DNA of 33,439 nt, from the NCBI GenBank assembly GCA_014804245.1, contig JAAVAE010000014.1, positions 89,117-122,555 on the forward strand. The letters run 5' to 3'. Positions 22,921-31,199 of the stretch are shown piece by piece. Origin of the DNA: Lachnospiraceae bacterium. Its GTDB lineage: Bacteria; Bacillota; Clostridia; Lachnospirales; Lachnospiraceae. The notes under the pieces are model-generated. The model was not told the origin of the DNA, ran no database searches, and saw nothing but the letters and a program-made list of their open reading frames with translations. The first letter of the stretch is position 1. Every line of letters begins with the position of its first letter. A program made the translations under genes and the position numbers.

Positions 22921-24690
22921 ATGGATATAAGTATGAAAGAGAAATCAGGCAAACAAAAAGATACATTGATCAAAGTACTTAAATATATTAAACCTTACGG
23001 ATTACTGATGGCGCTGACCATCATCATGGCAATTGTCAGTGTTGCGCTGACTCTTTATCTTCCAATTCTTACGGGAGATGCGGTGGATCTGCTGGCATTT
23101 ATCGGGCAGGCGTCCTTCTGGTCAGATTTATTTGCGCTCCTAAAGAAAATGGCAGCGGTAATCGCGCTTACAGCACTTGCCCAGTGGATCATGAGCATCT
23201 GCAACAACAAAATCGTGTATAGCATCATTCAGGATATCAGAAAGAAAGCATTCCGAAAATTGGAGATTCTGCCGTTAAAGTACATGGATGCGCATTCCCA
23301 CGGGGACATTGTGAGCCGGGTGGTGGCAGACGTAGATCAGTTTGCAGACGGACTTTTGATTGGCTTTACACAGTTATTTACAGGTGTTATAACGATCATT
23401 GGGACCTTGGGATTCATGTTGTCGGTGAATGTGGGAATCACCATCGTGGTGGTGGTCATCACACCGGTTTCCCTTTTGGTGGCGGCTTTTATTGCAAAAA
23501 AGACGTTTAACATGTTTAAGCTTCAATCGGAGACGAGAGGGGAGCAGACCACCTTGATTAATGAGATGATAGGGAATCAGAAGGTGGTTCAGGCTTTTAA
23601 CCGGGAGGATGAAACGCTGGAGGAGTTTGACGAAATTAATGGAAGACTGGAGAAGTGCTCACTCCGTGCCATTTTTTTCTCATCCCTGACAAACCCCTGT
23701 ACCAGATTCGTCAACAGCCTGGTGTACACAGGCGTTGGTCTTACCGGCGCGCTTGCTGTGATAAGGGGAGGCCTTTCTATTGGACAGCTGACTTGTTTCC
23801 TTTCCTATGCAAATCAGTACACGAAACCTTTTAATGAAATATCAGGGGTCATAACAGAATTGCAGAATGCTTTGGCATGTGCTGCCAGGATTTTTGAACT
23901 GATAGAGGAGGAACCACAGGTTCCGGATAAAGAGGATGCGGTTGCCCTTGATCATGTGCAGGGCAAGGTGGATCTTGATCATGTTGCCTTTTCCTATGTG
24001 CCGGAGAGAAAGCTGATTGAAGATTTGGATCTTCATGTAAAGCCGGGGCAGAGAATCGCCATTGTGGGACCTACGGGATGCGGAAAAACCACGATCATCA
24101 ATCTGCTGATGCGTTTTTATGATGTGGATCAGGGCGCGATCTGTGTGGAAGATACGGATATCCGGCACATCACCAGAAAATCCCTGCGCTCTTCTTATGG
24201 GATGGTGCTTCAGGATACCTGGCTGAAAAGAGGAACCATAAGGGACAATATTACGGTTGGAAAGCCGGAGGCGTCAGAAGAGGAAATCATAGCGGCAGCA
24301 AAGAAATCACATGCCCACAGCTTTATCAGACGTTTGCCGGAAGGGTATGACACGGTAATCAGTGAAGACGGAGGAAGCCTTTCCCAAGGGCAGAAGCAGC
24401 TTTTGTGTATCACCAGAGTCATGCTCAGCCTGCCGCCCATGCTGATACTGGACGAGGCGACTTCTTCTATTGATACCAGAACGGAAATCAAAATACAGAA
24501 GGCATTTGCATCCATGATGGAAGGAAGAACCAGCTTTATCGTGGCGCACAGGCTCTCGACCATACAAAATGCGGATGTAATTCTGGTCATGAAGGACGGA
24601 CATATCATTGAGCAGGGAAATCACGAGGAGCTGCTTGAGAAGAAGGGATTTTATGCGGAATTGTATCAAAGCCAGTTTGCGCTTGGATAG
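22921..24690 (+). CDS. ABC exporter half-transporter with canonical ATP site
   Basis: A 589-residue partner of the preceding protein. A six-helix membrane domain (about 25-320) is followed by an ATPase with Walker A GPTGCGKTT (383-391), the altered signature LSQGQ (487-491) and Walker B LILDEATSSID with catalytic E512. In heterodimeric exporters the LSQGQ half combines with the other half's Walker motifs to form one non-hydrolysing site, which fits the aspartate found in the first protein. The start could be 22921 or 22933 (MKEKSGK); neither has an ideal ribosome binding site, though GGGAAAGG lies just before. The gene ends 20 bases before the convergent tRNA, with no clear terminator. Confidence 0.9.
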   Translation: MDISMKEKSGKQKDTLIKVLKYIKPYGLLMALTIIMAIVSVALTLYLPILTGDAVDLLAFIGQASFWSDLFALLKKMAAVIALTALAQWIMSICNNKIVYSIIQDIRKKAFRKLEILPLKYMDAHSHGDIVSRVVADVDQFADGLLIGFTQLFTGVITIIGTLGFMLSVNVGITIVVVVITPVSLLVAAFIAKKTFNMFKLQSETRGEQTTLINEMIGNQKVVQAFNREDETLEEFDEINGRLEKCSLRAIFFSSLTNPCTRFVNSLVYTGVGLTGALAVIRGGLSIGQLTCFLSYANQYTKPFNEISGVITELQNALACAARIFELIEEEPQVPDKEDAVALDHVQGKVDLDHVAFSYVPERKLIEDLDLHVKPGQRIAIVGPTGCGKTTIINLLMRFYDVDQGAICVEDTDIRHITRKSLRSSYGMVLQDTWLKRGTIRDNITVGKPEASEEEIIAAAKKSHAHSFIRRLPEGYDTVISEDGGSLSQGQKQLLCITRVMLSLPPMLILDEATSSIDTRTEIKIQKAFASMMEGRTSFIVAHRLSTIQNADVILVMKDGHIIEQGNHEELLEKKGFYAELYQSQFALG

Positions 24691-24712
24691 AAGAAAAAGA
24701 GCAAAAAATAAG

Positions 24713-24783
24713 AGCGGGTGATGGGAATCGAACCCACGTATCCAGCTTGGAAGGCTGGTGTTCTACCATTGAACTACACCCGC
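24713..24783 (-). tRNA. tRNA-Gly (anticodon TCC)
   Basis: Read on the minus strand, the sequence starts GCGGGTGTAGTTCAATGG and ends with the T arm GTGGGTTCGATTCCCAT and the acceptor strand CACCCGC plus discriminator T. The anticodon stem is CCAGC/GCTGG with the loop CTTCCAA, giving anticodon TCC. The 3' CCA is not encoded. The following bases are T-rich and may end transcription. Confidence 0.95.
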
Positions 24784-24823
24784 ATCAGCTAATGAAATTT
24801 GATTGCCTCACGGCACATGATTT

Positions 24824-24852
24824 ATTCTACAATCTAGTGGCAGGATTGTCAA
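24824..24852 (-). promoter_or_regulatory. Promoter of tRNA-Gly overlapping the lipoprotein stop
   Basis: On the minus strand TTGACA (24852-24847) and TAGAAT (24829-24824) are separated by exactly 17 bases. The TGA inside TTGACA is also the stop codon of the lipoprotein gene (24851-24849). Transcription should begin about 35 bases before the tRNA. Confidence 0.8.
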
Positions 24853-25523
24853 GAACATTTTAGTTCTTTTGTCTCAGAATCATAAGTGAGAGTAAGAAGA
24901 ATGCCGGATTCATCATATTCTTTTACAGGTAATTCTATTTCATAGGCTATCCCGCTGGCATCTTCCAATGTTAAAACCCAGGGGGTAGAGGATACATCGC
25001 GGTAAATCATCAGACCGGTAATTGATTGTCCGGGCGAAAAACCAGAGGTGTCTTCCAGAGCATTGACATTTTGGGAAGGCTCATTTTTACCATACATAGC
25101 TAAGATCTGGAAAGTAAATTCCGTATTGTTAAAAAGTGTTACAGGAATGGAAACGAGCACGGCAGCGTTTTCCTGTTCCTTAACCTGGTCAATGACAGTT
25201 AGATATTCCTGATAGGAATTCATGATGGAATTCATGGATTCTATCAGAAGATCGATCTGCTCATCGTCAAATTCATTTAAATTGTATTGTTCGATCTGCT
25301 TTACCTTTTCTGCCAGTGCAACAAGATCTTGGTCAAGTGAATCGTCCGAAATGTTCTTGTGGGCTTCTACCACCTGGTTGTGCATGTCGGCAAGCTGCAC
25401 ATAAAGTTCCTGTGCCTGCGTAATCTTTTCTTCAGAAGGACCGCAGCCGGCAAGAAGAAAAGATAAAAGAATACAAAGGGACAGAAGAGTATATTTTATT
25501 TTAAAGTTTTGCTGTTTATACAT
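24849..25523 (-). CDS. Lipoprotein of unknown function
   Basis: A 224-residue exported lipoprotein. The signal sequence ends in the lipobox LLAGC with C27 lipidated. Residues 35-110 are strongly helical and acidic (QELYVQLADMHNQVVEAHKNI, DLVALAEKVKQIEQYNL), probably a coiled coil. The rest is beta-rich (VLVSIPVTLFNNTEFTFQILAMYG, WVLTLEDASGIAYEIELP), suggesting a small immunoglobulin-like or FxLYD-like domain that binds another envelope component; this is inference. GAGGT lies seven bases before the ATG. No family is recognised with confidence. The tRNA-Gly promoter overlaps its stop. Confidence 0.8.
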   Translation of the reverse strand: MYKQQNFKIKYTLLSLCILLSFLLAGCGPSEEKITQAQELYVQLADMHNQVVEAHKNISDDSLDQDLVALAEKVKQIEQYNLNEFDDEQIDLLIESMNSIMNSYQEYLTVIDQVKEQENAAVLVSIPVTLFNNTEFTFQILAMYGKNEPSQNVNALEDTSGFSPGQSITGLMIYRDVSSTPWVLTLEDASGIAYEIELPVKEYDESGILLTLTYDSETKELKCS

Positions 25524-25681
25524 GTTATGACCTCACATTCGTACTTTATTACAATAACATATTGAATATAAAGGTGCAATTGGCTTTTTATTACAAATAT
25601 GATTAAATGTAATAGACAAATAAATTAAGCATAGAAGAATTATTTATCAAATGGCGGTTAACTTATTTTAAGGGAGAAGGA

Positions 25682-26740
25682 ATGATGGAACTAACAAAGC
25701 GTGATTCGACAATGATAAAGGGACTGGCAGCTCTGCTTATGGTGGCATTACACTTGTTTATGAAGACAGGTTCCGAAGTGTATGGGACACCATTGCTTTG
25801 GGTTAGTGATGATGTTCCTTTGGTCTGGTATCTGGGATATATGGGCGAAATGTGTGTTTCGTTTTATTGCATGTGTACGGGATATGCACTGTTTTTACAG
25901 TTTTCCGCGACTGATGAGAAGAGTTTTCGAAAGAAAGAGAGAAAACGTCTTCTCCGATTTTTGAGCCATTTCTGGATTATTCTGATCTTATTTACTATAA
26001 TTGGATTTTTCTTTGATGCTTCACATGGAATGCCCGGAAGCCTTTTAAAATTTATTTGCAATTTTTTCCTGCTGGAAGAGACCTATAATGGCGCATGGTG
26101 GTTTGCTTCAACGTATGTGCTGTTTGTTCTAATATCTCCTTTGTATCTGAGATTAGTACGAAAAAGGGATAGCAGAGTGCTGTTTGTTGTGTTCGCCGCC
26201 ATTTTCTGTGTATACTATTTATGTGAGGTGTTCTGGGGATTTAAAGTAGAGCCATATTACTGGAAAGGATTTCTGATTAAAAAGGTTTCCGACCTTTGGT
26301 ATGTCTCCTTCTTTTATGTGGAAGGTATGATTCTGGCAAAGGAACGTGTGATTTCCAGAATCAGGAACTGGATGGAAAAGAAAAACATTGGCAATGGTTC
26401 TGTTTTGCTTACGATTCTAATTGTTACAATAGTTGCCTGCGTTATCAGACGATCCATACTGATGCATTTTTTAAGTACTTTCTATTTTGTTTTCTTCCAC
26501 CTGTGGAAAAAGCCGGATAAGGTCGAAACCTTCTTTTTCTTTTGGGGAACCCATTCCACAGATATTTGGCTGGTGCATATGTTCTTTTATTTGGGTATTT
26601 TTAAGGATCTGGTATTTATTGTGAAATACCCCATATTGATTTTCTGCTTTATGCTGAGTTTATGCGTATTATCATCGTGGGTAATCGGAAAGATCACGAT
26701 GGTTTTGCAGAAATGTAAGCTGCTGCTCATCAGGCAGTAG
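25682..26740 (+). CDS. Membrane acyltransferase, acyltransferase-3 family
   Basis: A 352-residue integral membrane protein with about ten hydrophobic segments. The N-terminal KGLAALLMVALHLF contains the conserved histidine of acyltransferase-3 (OafA-like) enzymes, and FYCMCTGYALF fits the second motif of the family. Such enzymes add acetyl or other acyl groups to surface sugars. Here it lies at the edge of a glycan gene cluster, which agrees with O-acylation of the repeating unit. GGGAG precedes two adjacent ATGs (25682, 25685); the second has the better spacing. The last 11 bases overlap the end of the convergent flippase. A broken copy of its last ~90 bases lies at 32112-32200. Confidence 0.82.
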   Translation: MMELTKRDSTMIKGLAALLMVALHLFMKTGSEVYGTPLLWVSDDVPLVWYLGYMGEMCVSFYCMCTGYALFLQFSATDEKSFRKKERKRLLRFLSHFWIILILFTIIGFFFDASHGMPGSLLKFICNFFLLEETYNGAWWFASTYVLFVLISPLYLRLVRKRDSRVLFVVFAAIFCVYYLCEVFWGFKVEPYYWKGFLIKKVSDLWYVSFFYVEGMILAKERVISRIRNWMEKKNIGNGSVLLTILIVTIVACVIRRSILMHFLSTFYFVFFHLWKKPDKVETFFFFWGTHSTDIWLVHMFFYLGIFKDLVFIVKYPILIFCFMLSLCVLSSWVIGKITMVLQKCKLLLIRQ

Positions 26741-28256
26741 CACCCGATTTTTTGAGGGTCTGTTTTAAGAGATTGACCAGCATGCGAAACTCTGGGATTT
26801 TGAAGAAAAACAGCAAAAAAATCATGTTGGGAATGGCCAGGCATAAAACGATACGAACCCCTATGAGCGCAAGCAAAGGCAGCTCAAATGGCAGGCTGCA
26901 GAGCCAGGTCAGAGCTATGGCGAGAGCGCTAATGAGCAGATATCTGATATTTTTAAGCCAGAAGACTTTCGTGGAGCGGTGAAATCCATAATGCATCAGG
27001 ATATAAGGTTCAACCCAAAAGGATGTGAAAACAATACTGATGAAGGTGCCTGCAAAGATGCCGACAATGCCCAGAGGCTTGACCAGAAGAACAGACAGAG
27101 CCAGATTTGCCAAGGCTTCCACAACTGGTATATAGCGATCCTGGTAGAGAAATCCCATAGCTTCCTTGAAGATAACGGGAATCTGGCGAATACCGGCAAT
27201 ATAAAAATTTACAGATATCAGCAAAACGACAGGAAATGAAAAGAGAAACTCTTCGCCCCATACGTAAGCGATAACAGGGTTTACGAGAAGGAAGAAACTG
27301 GCGGTGCAGAAGGTGTAAAGCCAGAGGGTGGCAAAGTGAAGTGCTTCAAATAAGGAGTGCGTTTTTTCTTCTGTGTTGAGTGCATGATAATTTCCCACAC
27401 TTGCATTCAGCGGAGCAAAAAGTGCGGAGAGCAAAGAACGGCCAAAGTTCAGTATCATGTTATAGCTGTCATTGCAGGCTACGGCAGTAAGTCCAAGAAA
27501 AAAACTGATCAGAAGATTATCTGTAGCGTTTAGTATAGTTGAACTCACGCGGTGGTTAAACATGGCGTAAACGTTTTTGAAGATGGTTTTCTTTTCATCA
27601 TCATCCAGTGCCGGATGGCGGTCTGAGTTCAAAAAAGGGTATTCTTTTTTGGCTTTCCATGACAGCAGCAGGTTGGTAAAAAGTGTAAATGGAATCATTA
27701 CCAATAAATAGAGAAAGAAATTCCGTGTGGTAATTAAAATGACAATCTGCAGGATCGTTCTGATGATACGGAGCAGATGGTAATAAAAATTGATAATATA
27801 AGGTCTCTGGTCGACGTGAAACAGGGACTGACGATAGGTAAAGGTATAAGAGCATATCATATTCGCCATATAGAGCAGATAAAAAACAGATAATCCGGGA
27901 ATATCAGGACAATCATTGACAATATAGGGTAGAAAAGGGGTGAGGAGTATTCCAAGTACGCCCACCAGTGTAGCAATGATACGATATGCTTTTTTGTAAA
28001 AATCAGTGAGTGCGAGAAGCTTTTCTTCATCCTTTTGAGCAAACGGCACATACATGCTGTATACAAGAACTGTGCCAAATCCAAGTTCGGATAAAGAAAG
28101 AACCCCCAGAATACTGGAGAGCAGTCCATTGACTCCTACATATTCCTGCGGAAGGGTGTGGATGAGAACAGTGCGACAAATAAAATCCACTAAGTGACAT
28201 AAAAATTTAGAAAATAATGTGACAACACTACTCTTCAAAAATAGTTTTGAACGCAA
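26730..28256 (-). CDS. Polysaccharide flippase, Wzx-like (MATE/MOP superfamily)
   Basis: A 508-residue integral membrane protein with about twelve to fourteen hydrophobic segments, resembling Wzx/oligosaccharide flippases that turn lipid-linked glycan units across the membrane. Typical are SKLFLKSSVVTLFSKF at the start and YVGVNGLLSSILGVLSLSELGFGTVLVYSMY. The start is taken as TTG at 28256: GGGAGG (on plus, 28265-28270) lies eight bases upstream, and the protein then begins RSKLFLKS as in relatives. The open frame runs farther to 28565, but that part is antisense to the GT8 gene and lacks a ribosome binding site. It is divergent from the first GT8 gene and overlaps the acyltransferase end by 11 bases. 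Confidence 0.85.
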   Translation of the reverse strand: MRSKLFLKSSVVTLFSKFLCHLVDFICRTVLIHTLPQEYVGVNGLLSSILGVLSLSELGFGTVLVYSMYVPFAQKDEEKLLALTDFYKKAYRIIATLVGVLGILLTPFLPYIVNDCPDIPGLSVFYLLYMANMICSYTFTYRQSLFHVDQRPYIINFYYHLLRIIRTILQIVILITTRNFFLYLLVMIPFTLFTNLLLSWKAKKEYPFLNSDRHPALDDDEKKTIFKNVYAMFNHRVSSTILNATDNLLISFFLGLTAVACNDSYNMILNFGRSLLSALFAPLNASVGNYHALNTEEKTHSLFEALHFATLWLYTFCTASFFLLVNPVIAYVWGEEFLFSFPVVLLISVNFYIAGIRQIPVIFKEAMGFLYQDRYIPVVEALANLALSVLLVKPLGIVGIFAGTFISIVFTSFWVEPYILMHYGFHRSTKVFWLKNIRYLLISALAIALTWLCSLPFELPLLALIGVRIVLCLAIPNMIFLLFFFKIPEFRMLVNLLKQTLKKSGATA

Positions 28257-28337
28257 AAAGCATACCTCCCAAATCAATTGCATCACTAATATAATAGCAA
28301 AAATAATAGATAATATAAAGAATAAAGGAGAAGTTTT

Positions 28338-29234
28338 ATGAAAGTAGTAGTGACAGTAAATGAAAATTATATTTATCCGCTTAAAGTGATGCTTTACAGC
28401 CTCTTTTCCACCCAGGAGGAACAAGTCACGGTTTTTTTGATGCATACGGAAATAAGCGCTGCAAGCGTTGAAATGCTGAGAACCTTTTGTTCTTCTTTGG
28501 GCGGAGAACTTCTGGAGGTACGGATAAAAGAGGATACTTTTGAAAACGCGCCTGTTATGGATCATTTTTCAAAGGAAATGTACTATCGCCTGTTTTGTCC
28601 ATGGTTGTTATTAAATGAGGAGCGGGTATTGTATCTGGACCCGGATTTGATTGTCAACGGTTCCCTGCGCAGCTTGTGGGAGATGGAGCTTGACGGGGCA
28701 TTGATGGCGGCAGTCAGGGATCGTACCATAGGGGTGCTGGGATGCAGAATGAAACGTGAATTGAAAAAGGATTCTGTCTATTTCAATTCCGGAGTGCTTC
28801 TGATGGATTTAAAGAGGATGCGGGAGGAAATAAAGCAGGAAGAAATAAGCGCTCTGATTACAAAATGGCAAGATGATCTGGAGTTCCCGGATCAGGATAT
28901 ACTCAATCTTCTATGTGAAGGAAGAATCAGGCAGGTGGAGGATGCCTATAACATGACGCCCATTCTTCTGTATCTAAAGGAGTATCTGGGAACTTTGTCC
29001 AAAAAGAAAACAAGGCGTTTTGCAAAGATTGTCCATTATGCAGGGCATGATAAGCCCTGGAATGGCGGATACAGGAAAGCAATGTATCCCCTCTGGGCAA
29101 GGGCGGAATGGCATGCGCATCCACAAGTCCGCCTGCGAATTGTGGGCAGGCTCTTACTTGAGCCTTACCGATTTGTATGGGGACTTTGGCAATTTGTAAA
29201 GAACCATGATTGGAAGCGAGGATTTAAAAAATAA
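28338..29234 (+). CDS. Glycosyltransferase family 8, copy 1
   Basis: A 298-residue glycosyltransferase of family 8 (LgtC-like), which transfers glucose or galactose from a UDP-sugar with retention. The N-terminal VVVTVNENYIYPLKVMLYS binds the nucleotide, DPD at 101-103 (VLYLDPDLIV) is the metal-binding DxD motif, and YFNSGVLLMDL, PDQDILN and HYAGHDKPW are further family motifs. GGAG precedes the ATG. About 80 percent of the first 100 residues are identical to the second copy at 31200-32096, so the two arose by duplication. It begins an operon with the GT2 and radical SAM genes. Confidence 0.9.
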   Translation: MKVVVTVNENYIYPLKVMLYSLFSTQEEQVTVFLMHTEISAASVEMLRTFCSSLGGELLEVRIKEDTFENAPVMDHFSKEMYYRLFCPWLLLNEERVLYLDPDLIVNGSLRSLWEMELDGALMAAVRDRTIGVLGCRMKRELKKDSVYFNSGVLLMDLKRMREEIKQEEISALITKWQDDLEFPDQDILNLLCEGRIRQVEDAYNMTPILLYLKEYLGTLSKKKTRRFAKIVHYAGHDKPWNGGYRKAMYPLWARAEWHAHPQVRLRIVGRLLLEPYRFVWGLWQFVKNHDWKRGFKK

Positions 29235-29275
29235 AAGGTATGAGGAGTACCAGGACCAAATGAGGAGAAAACATT

Positions 29276-30319
29276 ATGTTGCTTAGCGTTGTGATACCTG
29301 TATATAATATCGAGGAATACATAAAGGAATGCATAGACAGTGTGCTTTGCCAGAGCTTTTCTGATTATGAAATCATTCTGATAAATGACGGTTCAACAGA
29401 TGACAGTGGAAAAATCTGCGATGAATATGCCAGGGAACATGAGTGCATACATGTTATCCACCAGAAGAACCAAGGACCGGGTAAGGCACGTAACCAGGGA
29501 ATCAGAATTTCCAAGGGGGATTATATTATATTCATTGATGGCGATGATTATCTTTACTGTAAAGACAATTTTCGGAATCTGGCACATTGTATCCAGAAGA
29601 AAGGCGACAGACCGGATATCGTTGCATATCACGGGGTATCGGTATTTTCGGATGGGAATAAGATGATTTATAACAAAAGTTATATGAATGACTTCCGGGC
29701 AGACGACGCAGGGGAAGGATACACAGCGGAGAAATTTCTGATGAACCATTTGAAAGGGAATTCCATGTTTTTCTGGTTCCCTTGGTTTTATGCTTATGAC
29801 AGAAAGCTGTTTGCAAGCCAGGAACTGCAATTCCCGGAAGGGCGTAAATATGAGGATCTATACCTTACATGGAGGATTTTACTCAAGGCGGAGCGAATAG
29901 AGGTAATGCCCGATATCGTTTATGCTTATAGGAGGAATAGGAAGAATTCCACCAGTGATGTGACATCCTATCAAAACTTGTCTGATTTTTTGTGGGCGAT
30001 TGAAGAAAATATCAGGGATGCAGAACAGAAATTACCGGGTGGTGAACTGAAAAGTCTTCTGCTCAATAATTTTGCGCGGCAGTATCATTCGCTTTGTACA
30101 TTGGCGACCTTTCTGCCTGAGGAAGAAAAGAAAGAAATGATGGAAGAACTAAAAAGCAAGAAGAGGTATATAGACTACGCAACAGGAAGAAAATATGCGT
30201 TTGTAAGAAAAGCGGAAAAAGTAATTGGATTTGAAAACGTGTTCCGTATATTGCATTTTCGCTGTATTTGGCTGAGGTATAAAGACAAAAGAAAAGAGGA
30301 GGGAAATTATGCTGTTTAA
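29276..30319 (+). CDS. Glycosyltransferase family 2
   Basis: A 347-residue family-2 glycosyltransferase, an inverting enzyme of GT-A fold. The start LLSVVIPVYNIEEYIKECIDSVL, INDGSTDDSG, NQGPGKARNQGI and the metal-binding DGDD (88-91) are clear. YEDLYLTWRILLKAERI carries the likely catalytic aspartate. It has no membrane segment. It probably adds one sugar to the growing lipid-linked unit at the inner face of the membrane. GAGGAG precedes the ATG. Its last 11 bases overlap the radical SAM gene, indicating co-translation. Donor and acceptor sugars cannot be inferred. Confidence 0.92.
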   Translation: MLLSVVIPVYNIEEYIKECIDSVLCQSFSDYEIILINDGSTDDSGKICDEYAREHECIHVIHQKNQGPGKARNQGIRISKGDYIIFIDGDDYLYCKDNFRNLAHCIQKKGDRPDIVAYHGVSVFSDGNKMIYNKSYMNDFRADDAGEGYTAEKFLMNHLKGNSMFFWFPWFYAYDRKLFASQELQFPEGRKYEDLYLTWRILLKAERIEVMPDIVYAYRRNRKNSTSDVTSYQNLSDFLWAIEENIRDAEQKLPGGELKSLLLNNFARQYHSLCTLATFLPEEEKKEMMEELKSKKRYIDYATGRKYAFVRKAEKVIGFENVFRILHFRCIWLRYKDKRKEEGNYAV

Positions 30320-31154
30320 ATATTTGAAAACCATTATCAAGTTTCCGCTTGTGATAAAATGGAGGAGAGAGGAAACAAAAAGGATCGTAGACGCAGACTA
30401 TTGTCTGCCGTACATCGAAATGCGTATTACAACACGTTGCAATATGAAATGCAAGAATTGCGGTCATCTGATTCCACGCTATGGACAAAATGCCAGCGAT
30501 ATGACATTCGAAGATTTTAAGAAGCATTTTGATCATCTGATCAACGCCGTTTCATTTATTAAGGTTATTTCACTGGTAGGAGGTGAAACGCCCTTATCCA
30601 GGTACCTGCCTGATATCGTGAAATATGTGTTGGAAAGTCATAAGGTTGGCGAAATCCGCATTGTTTCCAATGGAAAAGAAATTCCTTCAGAAGATCTGTT
30701 AAAACTGATAGGGAACACCAGGGTCGTTATGCATTTCAGCCAGTATGAAATGAATAAAGAGAATTATCCCATTATAAGGGATCTATGCCAAAAGTATCAT
30801 GTCCAGACCTTTTTCTATCACGATGAACCCTCAAAACAATTCTGGTATGATTATGGGGAAATAAAAAATTATCATCATACTAAAATTATGATGACATGCA
30901 CGTCCTATGATTGTTATCTGGGCGGAGCAAAACAATATACAAACGGAAAGTTATTTCAGTGTCCGCGTTTAAGCAATGCATACGATCTTGGGCTTATTGA
31001 TTTTCCGGAATCCGATCTTCTGGAGATAACGGACGACGTAGAAGAATCCAGAAAAAATCTCAGAAAATTGTATAGCAGAAGATATTCTTATGGATGCAGA
31101 TATTGTAATGCGCCTGAAAAAAAGAAAGTCAAAATGGCTGAACAATTAGAATAA
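30309..31154 (+). CDS. Radical SAM protein with cysteine-rich C-terminus in a glycan cluster
   Basis: A 281-residue radical SAM enzyme. The cluster motif CNMKCKNC (C44, C48, C51) should hold the 4Fe-4S cluster that cleaves S-adenosylmethionine, and GGETP (91-95) is the SAM-binding motif. Five further cysteines in the C-terminal third (C197, C202, C218, C263, C266) suggest a second Fe-S cluster of the twitch or SPASM kind. The gene overlaps the GT2 gene by 11 bases and has GGAGG upstream, so it is part of the glycan operon. A radical SAM enzyme between glycosyltransferases may modify a sugar or attach a non-sugar group, but no precursor peptide is seen and the substrate is unknown. Confidence 0.88.
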   Translation: MLFKYLKTIIKFPLVIKWRREETKRIVDADYCLPYIEMRITTRCNMKCKNCGHLIPRYGQNASDMTFEDFKKHFDHLINAVSFIKVISLVGGETPLSRYLPDIVKYVLESHKVGEIRIVSNGKEIPSEDLLKLIGNTRVVMHFSQYEMNKENYPIIRDLCQKYHVQTFFYHDEPSKQFWYDYGEIKNYHHTKIMMTCTSYDCYLGGAKQYTNGKLFQCPRLSNAYDLGLIDFPESDLLEITDDVEESRKNLRKLYSRRYSYGCRYCNAPEKKKVKMAEQLE

Positions 31155-31199
31155 AAATGGGTATGATGATGAGAAATAAGAGAAAGGAGAGGAAGCCCT

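Noticed and set aside
28257-28565. 103-residue N-terminal extension of the flippase
   Set aside because: It is antisense to the GT8 gene, lacks a ribosome binding site, and is not flippase-like; the antisense of the second GT8 copy gives a similar shadow.
30320-31199. Possible RiPP precursor peptide near the radical SAM gene
   Set aside because: No small open frame with a ribosome binding site and a leader-core pattern was found on either side; the neighbours are glycosyltransferases.
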